A stretch of DNA of 64,000 nucleotides from Cliona cf. orientalis (lineage: Eukaryota; Porifera; Demospongiae; Clionaida; Clionaidae), in NCBI GenBank assembly GCA_963930775.1, contig OZ005707.1:4464001-4528000 (forward strand). Reading direction: 5' to 3'. The translations under genes were made by a program, and so were the position numbers. Each line of letters starts with the position of its first letter. Position 1 is the stretch's first letter. Below, piece after piece: positions 19,301 through 32,882 of this stretch. The notes under the pieces are model-generated. The model was not told where the DNA came from and ran no database searches. It saw only the letters and a list, made by a program, of their open reading frames with translations.

Positions 19301-22300
19301 GAGAGAGAGAGAGACAAAAAAACTTGTTGTCTACCATAAAATGCCACTGTTGAATGTGCAATAGGACTGTCACTGGTCTTTGTGCTTAGTATCTGGGAGT
19401 AAGAATTAATTAGCTTGAAAGTTGATTCCCTGTGTAAGTGGAACTGTTACCACTTGTACAGGAAGTTACTCGCTATTGCCAGAAAACTGTCTCAGGTTTT
19501 GCCTGCCCAGCCTGACTGGTTCCAGGAGCCATCCAGGAACCATAAAATAGTATGGGTAATGTTTTATCATGGTTTACCATCAAAGCTGGCCAAATGATTA
19601 ACTTTCATTGTTTCCTGCTATCTCTCTTTATCGCTTACTCACCACATAGGCGGCGGAACCGGGGGGGGGGGGGGGGGGGGGGGGCCGGGGGGCCACGGCC
19701 CCCCCACTTTTTCAAGGCTGACACACTTTTGCCTTGTACTATTAAAGTAAAATACAATGAACTTGTCAATTTTACCAGTCTGCAAGAGCCTTTTATCATT
19801 TCTGAGTCAAAAACATGCTAGTTTCATTGTTGCTCTCCTTGAAATCGACTGTTTTATGCCTGCTGTCCATCGTCGTTTCTTCATTTTCACGAACGCGTAA
19901 TCGCTAATTAGTGGGCGTGGCTTAAAATTTTGCGCGCGCGGATCATCTTACATCTTGGCCCCCTCACATTCAATATGCTTCCGTCGCCTATGCACCAGTC
20001 TGTCTTCTTGTATTTCCCTACAAATGCTAAGTGCATGTTTTAACTCCTCAAAATTGTGCATTGGTCCATCCAGTTGATTGCAAGATGGTCAACTACAATG
20101 TAGTTGTAAATAAAAAAACTAGAGCTCTGTAGAGCACATACCCCACGCACACATTGTGCAATCTATAGATTTATTTTTGGTGCATGGCTATAATTAATTT
20201 TTATGAACTTGAGAGAAATCATGGAAATGCTGCTTAGTTATTCCGGTGACACTTGAAACGGCCCTCTCTGCACCCAGACCTAGCCCAGACTAGGAAGACA
20301 TGAACTTGTACCTATATTTTGTTGTAATAATAGTATAGCTATCTTACATACTGATTAGTTCCATGGGGCTTCAGACTTCAGTCAGTGCAGTATAGACGTC
20401 ACAAGCATTGTTTAGAACATCGACGATCTTTACCAGTCATACCCTTGTTAGTTGTGCGCATGAGCAGAAAGCACAATGGGCATGCATCATGCATTGATGG
20501 GCACTGTCGATAGGCGTGGCTACGGTGTGCCAACAAATAGGCACTATTTGTGACGCTCGTGGACCGTATCCCTCGATTTGACGCACACTGAAGCCATTTT
20601 TTCACCGAATTCGATTGATTCGTTGTGCTTACGAGTCGCTTACACGCCTACATCTCGAGATATGGCGATTTTTGTGCTAACAACAACAACGACGACACAA
20701 CCGATTACTTCACCCCTTGCGCATGTGCGTGGGGTAAAAATGAATGCTAACCGTGGACAAAGCAATGGATAATGAGGCATTGTGCAAGTGGTACACCACT
20801 TTTAATATCAGAATGTAGTTGAATGAATTTACGTTTTACTCTTATAGCTAGTTGGCCATCTTGCAATCTACTGTCTTGTGAACTTTGCTGCTGACTAACA
20901 GTTAACTTACTCTTCCTGAAATGGTGTGTTCTGATGCAGCTGAAAACATCCTGGGCAGCGAAAACAAAGGTGTATATGTTTTGATGAGTGGACTAGACTA
21001 TGAGCGGCTGATCCTGTCAGCTGGACCCCTAGGGATCATGCAGGCAGCCATTGACGTGGCCTTCCCCTATATGCATCAGAGGGAGCAGTTTGGGGAGAAG
21101 ATTGGACATTTTCAGGTATAGGAAACGATTCAAAATACTCTAAGTTCTAGAAATAGCTCAAGTCACTGCTCTTTGGTATCTTTCATATTATTATAGGCTA
21201 GTAAAGTACAAATGCCGATGAATTATAATTATTATTCTGTTTTGCTGTGCCCATATTATTTTCAGCTGCTCCAAGGCAAAATGGCTGACATGTACACCAA
21301 GCTCTCTGCCTGCCGCACTTATGTCTACTCCGTGGCCAGAGCTTGTGATCGAGGACATACTGAAGCCTCTAAGGACTGTGCAGGTATTGGTAGTCTTACT
21401 CAGAACGTTCTTTATTGCTACCTTTGGGGATTTTATGATAGTGGATAGGGTTCTTGAGCACTTTTAGTTTCTCTTTCAAGGAGAATTTACGGCTTCCTGA
21501 TTTATTGCAGTCATGTGCATGTACATGTGGCGCTTTAATTAGCGACCGGTAATTATCGTACAAGAGTGGTAGTGATTCCCTTGGTGTGCACATCAAGTGC
21601 TAGTGGCCAGTGCAGCGGGTATTCCACTGTAGGCTAGACAGTGGAATATTCTGTGGGCTCTTGCTAAGCCACAAAATTGTAGTCCCTGTGCAATTCCATT
21701 GTGTGGCATCCTTTTGACTGGTATGCAGAGACTTTGGCTGACTGCAGTTCATGATCATCCCATGGCTTCGTACGTATGCCTTCGTAAGCTGTCCTTTGAT
21801 CTTGGCATGCCGTAGTTGTAATGCTATTCAGAGTAAAATGGCTAATTATATTGATCTCTCAACCTCAAATCAAATCACGTATGTAAACCAACTTTGAATA
21901 TCTTGCGAGTCTCTCTCCTGGACTGAGGCATTCTTTGGAGAAAACAACAAAAACCATGTGAGCATGTGCGGAGGTGAGTGCATCGGCAATTAGCAGCCTG
22001 ACCTTGCTGGCTGGTGAAGCCCACACGAATAAGGAATGCCCTCAGGCATTTCCAATTCCTGCTGCTTCAGATGTATACTGTTGCACTGGTCACGTATGAC
22101 CCACAAGGTTACGCAACATGGTGTTTGTTTTGAAATACCTTTGTATAATTTTATCATTATTATTAAATGATTTATGATTAATTGCGCAGGTGTCATCCTC
22201 TACGCTGCAGAAGCAGCCACACAAGTGGCCCTTGATGCGATACAGTGCCTTGGTACGTGCGTAATTGTAGGGTGCACTTGCATGCATAATTTTGCATTAA

Positions 22301-25300
22301 TGCATGCACATACATGTTATGTACACATGCTTGAACAGACGCCCAATTAGGTATTGTATCCCTCTTTCATTGGCGTACATCACCCACACCCCTCTGGTAG
22401 CTGGTAATTTGCATATAAAATAATATTATTATAAAAGTTTGGTTGCTATAGGCAATGGCCAATAAACAGATCTGGCAAACCAGCCAAAGGAAAATCCATT
22501 GTCATAGCTTGATAGTGCATGAAAAATATTGGCATTAGGCGATTTTGCAGAAAATTGCCAATTCACCAATCATAAGAAACGATTGTGGGTGAATCACTTA
22601 GAATCATGGAGGTAGCGATCAATCCTCAGATGGCAGCGCAGCAATACTTGGGACACCCAGGGAGCTGTAGTCGCGATTGAGTGGGTAAGGTCTAGGGCCT
22701 TGCATCAACAAAATGTACATCAGAAATGGATGCATACATGTACCTTCTGAGCCAGAGCCATTCAAACTATAAGGTGATATCCAAGTACCATACATGCATG
22801 TACATGTAGATCATGTATATTTTGTCTCCAGATTTTTTTTCCAGAATAGTCTCATATATGGTTACCTCAAAAGTTGCAGCTATATACATGTATAGGGGTG
22901 TCAATATAATGACTACCATCCCACTCTAGAATTACCACCACGTTGATTCTCTTCCCGATGTGAATGAATAGTTCCTGCACTACACACGTGCACAATACTG
23001 TAGGGTTGTGAGTGTTTATTAATAAACTCTCTATACCGTAAAGGTACATTTTTCTTCGTATGCGAATCGGTCAAAACGGGCCTCTTGAAAAATTTACACG
23101 ATTTTTATTTATGCGTTTAAACGTTGCATACATTACAACATATGGCGCAATAATATTTATGCGGATACAAATTTATGCGACCGCCGCTTGACTCGCATAA
23201 TTCGCATTCATATAAATAAAACTCACGCAGAAAAATGTCGCTTTACGGTAATACTGTAGTCTTGTTGATTTGTTAAACACACCACAATAACTACAGCCGT
23301 ATGAATTTTAGCTAATCAAGATAAAGCACAGGGCAGTTTAAACACCACTAGTAGACAGAGATTAATATAGTTCTATGGATAATGCATGTCTTGGTTGGTC
23401 TTAAGTTTGAATTCCGTGCCAGGTACTTATTGCATCTGATAATGTAGTATACATCATTCAACGTCACTGCTCTCATAATCACTAGACACAAGTCAATACC
23501 ATGGTTAGCCTGACCATCATTCGGCTCATACATGTAAGTCAACCTATTGGATTGACAGTTCAGCCTGACTTGCCTAAAATGCAAGTATTATGCCACACAT
23601 TTAAATCCAGTTCTATGGGCATCATGGCTAATGATCACTCATGCAAGTAGCACCTAAATAATGTGTGCAACGAATCCGGTTCAAGTGACCAATTTTTGGA
23701 TCGAGTGAGTGATCGGTTGCTTACCGATTGCATAATCACATTGTACTGTTACATGTATCCATGTATGGTGGTGTCAACTGAACCTGCCCTTATTTTATTC
23801 CTGCTCCCCGCAACATGGTACACTTCTGAAATTAATAGTACCTCCACAGGAAGTATTAAATTTAGTAACATATATTTTTCTCTCATGCATGTGCATGTGA
23901 CAGTACTAGTACATTGTACATACATACATATGTTATAATTATTATAGTGAAATTACTGGCAACAAGATATTATATTGTATGGCTGTTCAACCCCTATGAA
24001 AAAGAGAAGTGCTGAAGTGGTACATTAGAACATCTGGCACCTATATAATACATGTAAATTATTCAGACGTGCTCAATCAGCAAAATACATTATTATGTGT
24101 GTATGCGGCCAATGATGCATGGTAGCAATTGCGGAGACTTGCTTTGGCCAAAACTGATCAGTCTATGGACTATAATAAAAGGCTAATTACATAATCCAGT
24201 GAGAAAACTAAACAATTTTCATTTTTCTGGTTTACCAACTGCGGTCAAGGGGTCTGATAATTGAGTTTCCACCATAGTATTCTTATCAGTGTTGACAAGA
24301 GAAGGTTCAAGGTTGTTTTTTTGTTAAGCGTAAACTCATGCAGAGCATGCACTATGCTAGCAGGTACACCTCCAATTCCTGTTGTTGTCTAAACATGTGT
24401 ATGCATACCTTTTCAGTGGTCTACACCATGACTGTAACCTGGGGAGCTCTATCAGTGCAGCTCTCTTGACCGGTGACATCGTCTTGTGAGAAGATACATA
24501 TGTGGTGGCCTAAGAGCACCATGGTTGCTCTAGCCCTAAATTGCATTACTTAATTTTGTGTAGTGGTATCAGCTCCTTGTTTGCAGTGGGGGGTAGCCAT
24601 GTGTGTGGAGCTCGTGGAATAGAAGCCTTATGCCTTCGAAAAAGGTATACCTACAGAGTATTAAATACATACATATACACGTGCATATTAAATTTTCAAG
24701 ACGACTATACCACATTCTTCAACACAATCATGTAGCTCCAAGTGACCATTGTTGTCTGTGAGTGGATATCACTTTTCAGGGGACTTTTCTGGAGTTGCTA
24801 AGTAACGTGTGACATTTACTCTGCATCTGGAGGTGCTTGTCTGTCCAGAAAAGATTTAATTTTTTCTTGTACGTGACTTAAAAGCCTAGAAGCTTTACTA
24901 GATTACATGCTTGTATCCATTTACTTGGTCGCTGCATGATCGTCTTAATGAGATTTCTGTCTGTGGTGTGCGAGGAACGCCTGGCTGGCTGGAGTGGTTC
25001 AGGTTGTCTTCCTTTTAATGGATGCTTGGTTTCTATGGAAGCCGCCAGCTGTAAAATCTGTATGGCTATTATTGCATACATCTTGCATGCATGAGAAACA
25101 TTCCTGGGGCTGTACTGTTTGTCTGTCTGCACTGTGATGGGATGGGAGGATATTCCCAAATTAATATTATTATTTTCGGTAAACAACGACACGACGTGCA
25201 CAGCTGCCCTTGCGGTATAGCGTAAGAGACTGCTTCATTGTAATACAGTGGTGCCGGCGTAGAAGGAAAGGTGAAAGGTTGCATGTGTTGTAATCATACC

Positions 25301-28300
25301 CGCTATGCAGGTCAGCTAGTTTGCAAGGTTGATATGTGATATGCAATTCACAGCTGTTAGTGATGAATTCTTTGCAGCTGTAAAATTTTGAAATCTATTT
25401 TTTGACATCGAAGTTGGAGCTAGGTGAATAGTATGCGTGGCTATTGCGATACAGGAAGGTAAAAAGGTCATACATATCATGTATCAATCTGCAGGGGGTA
25501 ATGGTTTGTGCTCTTGCAGCAAGTGGTAATGTGCAGCTGCAGTAAGGCTATTTCTCCTGTGGTATGGGAAGGTGGAAGATCGGATTTCAGTTGCACGCAC
25601 ACCATAGCCATCGCTGTGACCCACTAAGTGGGATACATGCACAGATCCACTTGCCAAGTGAACACAATATGAGAATAAGTAGTTACTGCTGGCATAGCTA
25701 GAATTAAATTTACAGAGGCAGTTGCTTCTGACTGTGCTGAATTTTTTGCTGTGTTCATTTTTCATTAACCACGCCCATTTTCACATTATTAAGGTATCAT
25801 AGCGGCTTGTTTTGGCACTTTTTTTAGAGAACCATCACTGGCTGGGTTGTTGATTACATAATGAATTTTGGTACAGTCTGCCTCTATAATTATGTGCTTG
25901 CCTCCTGCCTTAAGGTATTATAAAAGACAGCTGCCTCAATTTCCAATATGGTAGCTGCACTCATGTATGATATCGAGTTTGCACTCTGTATTTAACGCCA
26001 AAGACTATGTTCCTTCTCTTTCATTTCCTATTTTGGCAATATTGAAATCGATTTTTTTGTCCCATCACAGCCGTGATATCACGCCAAGCAGCCTCACCCA
26101 CCCTACTGGCAGACTCTTTGTGGGTACAGGTAGGCTATCATCGTTTCAATGTGGTGAGGGTTCAGACAGGGTGTAAAGCTTTTAGGCTGTCGGATTGAAA
26201 TTTCCAGTGCCTTTGAGTACATGTACATCGCATTTGGGCACTAATTATGTAGTTAATATGATGTTTTGACAAGCACCTCTATTTGGACACCGCCTACATG
26301 TATTTGACATGGCTGTCTGAGAAAAAATTGAAAATTTCATTTTTTGAAGCTAACCAAACTACATGGCATGTACAGACAGCTGTTAATAGGAGGGGTGTGT
26401 ATGACGCATAATATAGGTTCATGTATTAGTCTAGTCAGGATTTAGACTGTTTATTGTCACATTAGCATAATTAAGTTGCAGTCCAAAGGTTATCAGAGAT
26501 CTTGCTTATGTGGTTGTTTCCATAATATGATGTGTGGCCGGCCATTGCGGGAGGAACCATAGAGACTCATGGCTACATGTACCTTAATAAGCGTGTTCCA
26601 CCATGTGAGAAATTATTGGATCTACTTCCTGTCCACGTTTGTCCTCGTTTACCTGCTGCTTATCAGAGCTTCATCTGTCGTTGGCCTGTGCTGTCTGTGA
26701 AACATTGGCTGCCTAGCAGGGCTGATGGTTAGCGATTGGCCTCCTGATTTAATATACTAGTCTAATTTTCCTCCATAGCCACAGGTGATGGTCTACTGGA
26801 CCGTCTTCCTGTGTGGTATGGACCTTATAGACACAACTTGCTGCCATGACAACTATGGCACTGCTTAATGAAACAGGAGGACCTTGAGAAGAATTTTATG
26901 TTTATTTACACTCATTCAGGGGAGGAGGGATTGAATTTACATTCCCTATAGAATCCGTACAAGATGTTGGTGCATCTGTAGATGCTGAACGATGGGCTTT
27001 ATGGTTTGAGATGGAGCGTGTGCAGGTGTCGTCCATATGTCAGACTCCCGCAGCTTTGTTAATTTATTGAGATGAAGCTTGCTAAGTACCCATTTCAACC
27101 GAACCTCCTACATGTCTTAAAAAGCGTGGACCAGTAATTTTGTCACGCCACATTAGTTTCTCTTCGCTTGTAAGCCGGAAGGCCACTTGAGGATATGATA
27201 ACAGATTATGATACATACAATTGGTGTAGCCAGTATCTTGTTGGAATTGACTGCAAAAGATACTGAATCTCTGTATGCAACTACAAAAATGATGTATAGG
27301 TAGATAATTATTGGTAATAAGAAAATAATATTATTACATGTGTTATGCTTGTTGCTTGAAAGGTAGAGGAGGTCCAGTCAATTGTTGCAGTGTTTGTGTA
27401 ATGGCAATCGAGTTTCATCCATTTGGATTTAGTATAGCAGCAGATTGTGTATGATTGCACCAATTCTCGCTAACAGCAGCCAAGTTGCCTCATCGTTATT
27501 TAGCATATAATTCTCCACCTTGTGATATCATAATGTGTTGGTGGAGAATGTTAGGACTTTGGCCGAGTGTTGTCTGATGTTTAATCTGCTTCCGTTTGAA
27601 AGAACTTTTGTGATTGCAATTTTTAGAGTATTTTTAGTGAACTATTACGATAGGTTGTTCTATTCGATGCCAAATTGCCTTCAGGTGATAACCTATTTCC
27701 TGCTAAAAATGAGATTTTTTTAGTGGATAAGTAAGCAGCATACCTTCTTGTCTGCACTTACTTGGTCTTTTGCTGACAGTTAAAAAGTTTAATTGGTTGT
27801 ATTACATTTTGAAGTCCTGAAGCTCATTTTAGTGGTTTCTGTAAATATTTAGAGTAAGGCAAGCTAATTAGCTCCGCTTAGAAGTGGCTTTCCTGCCATA
27901 AAAAGTCCACCAGGCCAACTCATCAGTCTTAATTTCACAATTAGCTGGATGTCTCTTGACAAGGTGTTGTGGTGGCCTCCTCAGGCTTTGTCTTCGACCA
28001 AAAGTGAATCACTTAAGGTGTGTCTTACCTCACTGCACACAATGAGCACCACATTATGTGTGTGAGTATGTGTGTGTTCGGTGCTAACTTGATCAAATGT
28101 GGGCACTCAGCAGAGAGAGAGCGAGAAGTTTTGTATTCGTTCATGGCAATTAGGGGGGAAATGTTTCGGCTGCGGTGGTTGACTCAATTGAGCCACATAT
28201 CTATTAGCCATGTTGAAGCTGGGCAGGTCTGCTTGCACAGCAACGTCATTAATTGAATGATTTACTTCACCACCCTATGTCTATGGCGCACACGTTCCCA

Positions 28301-31300
28301 CAAGTTAGGGTAGGGTAAGTCCGGTAGTATGTCTAATGTCAACAAACACTGCAAAAAAGGTTACATCATCACCTCTTCCATTCTCCTGACTCGACTATGC
28401 CCTGTGGCAATAGTCAATCATGTAATTATGCCCAGTTGCAATAATAAATCATGCTTACCTGCCATGCCTTTGACAGGGCTTGTCAATCACTCCACTTGGC
28501 AAACAGGTTATGCCTGTCGGCAGCAATCAACTTTTAGCCTTGCTTATTTGCTTAGCAATCAGCGGCTTCATCTTCCATGCCCGTAGGCTATCAGGTTTGC
28601 ATAGTATCCTTTGGCCATTGGATTGGCATTGGTGGCCTCAAACGCTATCACAGGTGCAGGTTGGCTGGTTGTTCAGTAATTGCTGATTATCACTGCCTAC
28701 CCCAAAAGGGCTCTCTTAATCAATACCACTAACAGTGGTAATTATCATTCAATCCTGGCACTTAATAAACCACATGAGTTCTTTTGTGATGTCGTATTAG
28801 TGGTACAAATTGCGAAATAATGGCCCTCAAAATTCAATTGAGCTTAGTTTTGCACGTCTGTATTCAAACATTAAACCTATTTGTCTCGGATCTGGGATGG
28901 CCATGTGACGTAGACCTAATTTGGTAATGAGGCATCCATGCACATCATTATTGCAGCCTACCCACTGCGCCCACTAATGATAGTTACCCCCACATGCATA
29001 TGTACGGGGTTTGTCTATTATCTGTTGGCACAGAAATCACCAGATCTGTATATTCAGGTATCAGAGCCATTGGCAAGTGCCATCAAATGGTCGGAGATGG
29101 GTTTTCTTTGCTGCATGAGACTACCCATGAGCACTACAGATAGAGTTTTAATAGACAATACCTATCAATCACACCTACTACTGCTGTGTACTGTTTCTGT
29201 TGTGCATTCTTCATCTCAATAACTGATATGATAGCATCACTCTGTGACAGTATAATGCTCTTCAATGGAGCTCATTGCATGCAGGGTATATGCTTAGAGC
29301 TCTACTTGTACTGGATGTGCTGCTGCCTTGCAATGAATAGTTTCTAATATTTCCCAATCCATACTCTCAACGTTAATTTTGTAGAAATTGTGCAAAGATC
29401 TTTGCTACAAATTTAAGCAAGTATGATAGTACAGGGTGGTATTAATTATTATCGACAAATTCGAATAATTGTTATAGTCGCAACAAATACAGCAGTCTGA
29501 TTGGTCATTTGGAGGTCCCATATTTCACTTACTTACCTCCTGGCAGATGTTAGAAGTAGGTCTAAAACATTGCTGAGTGCACCAGTCACTGTTGCTGTAT
29601 TATTCTAATTAATTTTTTAGACACCTCGTCCAACGATCTTGGCACATGTACTGCTAAGAGACACTCAGGTCCTTAGCAGCAGTACCCTCACTTCATTCGG
29701 GAGGAGGGCATTCTGGTCTCATAAATGCATAGAGACTTTGGACTCGGTCTCTGTTATTTTAGCTTGTGACAAGCAGTAAGATAAAATGTCCATCAATTTC
29801 CAGAATGCCCAGCGGCAAATTTCTTTGGCCAAATATTTGTAGTTGACTGTGTGCCAGATCACATTAGTGTTCTCAATGTGAGCAGCTGCTTGGGAACAAA
29901 ATGATATCACAACACTCATCAACTTATATGGATGTGTTTTTAGTATCAATCCCATTTGGTTGGATATAAATTAGATGTTTGAAATATCTGATTAGGCAGG
30001 TCCAGCCAATTTTTGCATTATGTGTACGCTGCACCAAATTGCCATGTTGCACAACATAAATGTGCTTGCACAAAGCTTGACATAATATTCCATGGAAGTA
30101 CGAGATGAAAGCTAACGTGTGCATACCTGTCATTTAGGAAGTCTATATGTGTGTGTGTGTGTCTGTCTGCATATACATGCGTGTGTACATTCTATCTCAC
30201 CCCCCACGTAGTTGCGTCCCTCACCTGGGGGCCGGGGCTGATAATGCCACCGGACATATTCAGTGCAAACAAACATTTCCACCAGACTGCCTATGAGAAG
30301 TGTAGCATTTCAGCTGTGGGTGACTCGTATTGCCTGATATGACCGCTCACCACCAACTAGGGAGAACTTGTCCATTAGTAATTTCTAGAATTGCTGGTGC
30401 TCGTGCATGCATTTAACGGTGACATCTGTGGTGAGTGCAGGAAAGGCGATCTGTCTTCCACAGATGGAAAGGATATTGGATCAAACAAAACATACCCAGA
30501 CAATGAAACAGTAATCCCTGTTCAGTCTAGCAAATATGACTTGTGCTTGCCACACATGTACACAGGAATACAAGTCATGTTTAATAATTATGCCTGATTG
30601 TTCTTCCTTGTATGCCGATCATTTAGGCATATGTGGGAAGCAAATGGACCTAACTTTTATGGATCGTTCCCATAGCATACTTTAGAATAATTATTATGGT
30701 ATGCTGTTTTGTCAAACTAGTTGTTGACCTCCACTGACCACGAGGCACTCCCTAATTACCTTATAGCTGGAAAATTTGGTGGTCTACCGTATAGCCGGAA
30801 ACATTGGCGGGGAATTAAATTTGGCGGTTTGGCGGTCTACATCACAACCACCAAATTAAAATCCGCCAAAATTTCCTACTCGCATATATACGTATGGTGA
30901 TCCCGTACTGAACTGCCAAATTTAAACCCACTAATATTCTTGCAATAGCGATTTTGGGCTCAACCACTAAATTTAATTCCCGCCAATATTTCCAGCTATA
31001 TGGTATATTACAACCGCCAAATTAAAATCCACCAAAATTTCCTACTCACATATTATATTATACGTATGGCAATCCTGTACCAAACTGCCGAATTTAAATC
31101 GCTAATATTCTTACAATAGTGATTTTGGGCTCAACCACCAAATTTAATTCCCGCCAATATTTAGTATGTTTTGTTTATTCTGAGGTGTAATTATAATTAT
31201 GTGTAAGTACTTTGTACCTTTAGATGTGTGTTTGAGGGCTATTGAACAGCTGAGGATGTGCACGTGCATGTCATTGTGGGCATCTAAATTAATGTCCTTC

Positions 31301-31540
31301 TGCCCTCTTTCTCTGTCTCTCTCACACTCTCTCTTCTCTCCTCCTCTTCCTCCCCTCTCCTTCTTGTCCATCTCCCTCTCTTCCTTTTTGGTCTATATAC
31401 TAGGTGGGAATGGGTACATAAATGACTATCCTACTGGAAGGCTACTGCGAGATGCCAAGCTGTATGAAATTGGTGCTGGAACAAGCGAGATACGTAGGCT
31501 TGTTATTGGTCGAGCTTTCAATGCTCTTTTTAAGGAATGA
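16341..31540 (+). CDS. IVD: Isovaleryl-CoA dehydrogenase, mitochondrial
   Basis: Nine exons: 16341-16496, 16579-16720, 17944-18113, 18412-18636, 18702-18798, 20940-21115, 21266-21383, 22190-22252 and 31404-31540. Phases all agree, giving 1284 nt and 427 aa, close to the human enzyme. The N-terminus ([20 protein letters not shown]) is basic and free of acidic residues, as in matrix targeting peptides. The enzyme oxidises isovaleryl-CoA to 3-methylcrotonyl-CoA in leucine breakdown and passes electrons to ETF. Two features identify it among acyl-CoA dehydrogenases: the catalytic Glu lies in SGLDYERL (about E285), and the position that is the catalytic Glu in MCAD falls in [13 protein letters not shown], where IVDs lack it. 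Other matches are [20 protein letters not shown] and [13 protein letters not shown]. Intron 8 is 9.15 kb while most others are under 1.3 kb. Confidence 0.95.
16721..17943. other. IVD intron 2
   Basis: It holds a short TACATG tandem repeat (about 17022-17042) and the inverted repeat at 17648-17832. A cluster of tcgagcgaagcgagaggtgag / gttcaagcagagcgagaacg around 17260-17335 looks like a further short palindromic element. No exon was found. Confidence 0.45.
17648..17832. repeat. CCCAGGTAAGCGCCCATG repeat, second copy
   Basis: Three copies of the block (caggtaagcgccc or its complement gggcgcttacctg) sit within 185 bp. It is related to 10001-10164. The consensus happens to contain a splice-donor-like AGGTAAG. 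Confidence 0.6.
18876..19252. repeat. gagctctgtagagcac repeat, diverged copy
   Basis: It begins agagctctgtagagcacgtacccc and ends with catctcgag-like, tttttgtgctg and acagaaccaattgcttta blocks, matching 20118-20735 loosely, with the middle shortened. Confidence 0.55.
19645..19992. mobile_element. CATAGGCGGCGGAA element with long G run
   Basis: The left end cataggcggcggaacc is mirrored by ttccgtcgcctatg at the right end. A run of 24 G (19661-19684) leads into ggggggccacggcccccccac. A similar ggccactggcccccc block is at 55049-55120 in a cathepsin intron. Confidence 0.6.
20118..20735. repeat. gagctctgtagagcac repeat, best copy
   Basis: It starts actagagctctgtagagcac and ends near accgattacttcaccccttg. 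It includes tccggtgacac, cgacgatctttaccagtcat, gttgtgcgcatgagcag, aataggcactatttgtgacg and an ACGACA-rich microsatellite. Other copies are at 4915, 18876 and 56497. Non-coding. Confidence 0.7.
21384..22189. other. IVD intron 7
   Basis: No exon or repeat family was recognised in these 806 bp. Confidence 0.4.
23034..23250. mobile_element. TACCGTAAAG MITE
   Basis: The left end taccgtaaaggtacattttt and the opposite-strand right end taccgtaaagcgacattttt are near-identical inverted repeats. The element is 217 bp and non-coding, with bases cataaat/atttatg paired internally. Confidence 0.72.
30785..31163. mobile_element. TACCGTATAGC MITE with partial tandem duplicate
   Basis: Unit one (30785-31005) has ends taccgtatagccggaaa and taccatatagctggaaa (opposite strand). 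From about 31010 to 31163 most of the interior (accgccaaattaaaatcc through cccgccaatattt) is repeated once more without the outer ends. A related element is at 36510-36932. Confidence 0.7.
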
Positions 31541-32882
31541 GACATTAACGAATAATGGGACTATTTTGATGTGTTCCCATCACATTATCATTTTATGTCT
31601 TTGAAATTGAAATTTTTATACCAACATGTACATGTCCAGCGATTGCCAAGCACCACAGAGGGAGTGGTGAGACCATGCTAGCTACATCGATTTACCTATT
31701 GCCATGAACATGTAATTGAATGGGAGAGGGGTGGGGAGTTTTGTTAGACTAATTCAGCGGCAAACACAGTTTGTGTAGCGTGTCTGCCTCCAACCAATAC
31801 CCAGACATACTCACTGCATGATTTAATTGATTGTAGTACTTAAATTTGATTATTTAATTAATCTTGTGCATGCTCTAATTTGGTACCCACGCATGCAAAT
31901 GTTGCATAATGTGACACAACAAAGCATTGGCCGCATTTGCCAACAAGGGCTCACGTACATTAGTATGCAAACACCTCAAGACCAGTTAATTTGGTTACCA
32001 GTAGCAGTAGACACGCTCAATCGTCTCTGTGATGTCTTCGCTACAAACACCTCACTTCACTTCAAAGAAGACTTGCATGTGCCAGCCATTAAAGAAGAAA
32101 TTGATATTTAACAGATATAATTATCCAAAGTGCCTCATTGGTTATTGCCGTGCATGGGTTGATGAACACTCTATACAACATGTACATGGTGCCGTTGAGA
32201 CGAGAGTAATTATTATAATCAGTGTGGGGGTTTCGATAAGCTAAGGCTTCTAGTCGAGTATATAATAATAATATTTACGGACTTCAATCAGGGCACCTAC
32301 AAAGCTGTGATATTATAATTACGGTTAGCCATAACAGTTCCGTATGTTTTGAATGCTCTTCATAGCTGTTGGGGTCGGTTTTCATTGCATAAGTGCTAGA
32401 GTATGGGTCTTTGAACTGATTATTTGTAAACTTTGTCCATTGACAGTGAGCTAAGTTCCACCAACATCGTTATGATAATCAAACATTCAACCATTGAGTT
32501 TTGGACATCTTACATGCTTACTGATGCAACATCGTTAGCATTGGATTTCATGTGATACATAAATAGCCTGCAGCTGTATGACACACATCATATATGTATG
32601 TGCAGTCATGCGTAATGCCTGTAGGTTGGTCAATAGCTACTCTTTAATTAAATTCCAGCAGTCATTAGACACATTAGAATTTTTGGCTATGAGGGCTTCA
32701 AAGAATGTACCATACCAAAAGAAGTGGGTAGTTTGGTATAAAAGAGGGGAAGTGGGGAAACTGTGGCATATAATTGAAGCCAGAGAGTCTAAAATAAGGC
32801 AGCCACTCTCTTTAAAACTTGCCAGCTCAGAGAGGTTTGAAGCAGAATTTGCAAGGCCAGAGATTCGAAGATCATCACAGCA
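31541..32882. other. Spacer between IVD and the cystine-knot-like gene
   Basis: The first part should be the IVD 3' untranslated region. The frame at 32578-32907 is partly Lys/Arg/Glu-rich, but it overlaps the start of the next gene in another frame and matches nothing I know. No promoter element was identified. Confidence 0.4.

Larger units (their letters stand above)
18799..20939. other. IVD intron 5, carrying three repeats
   Basis: This 2.1 kb intron contains an old copy (18876-19252) and a good copy (20118-20735) of the gagctctgtagagcac repeat, plus a G-run element (19645-19992). There is a short GA repeat near 19295-19313. Nothing coding was seen. Confidence 0.5.
22253..31403. other. 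IVD intron 8 (9.15 kb)
   Basis: Only two features could be named: a MITE at 23034-23250 and a repeated inverted element at 30785-31163. Between about 23300 and 30700 no open frame looks protein-like and no RNA gene was recognised. Just before exon 9 there is a long C/T tract (about 31300-31390) that makes a strong acceptor. Confidence 0.5.
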
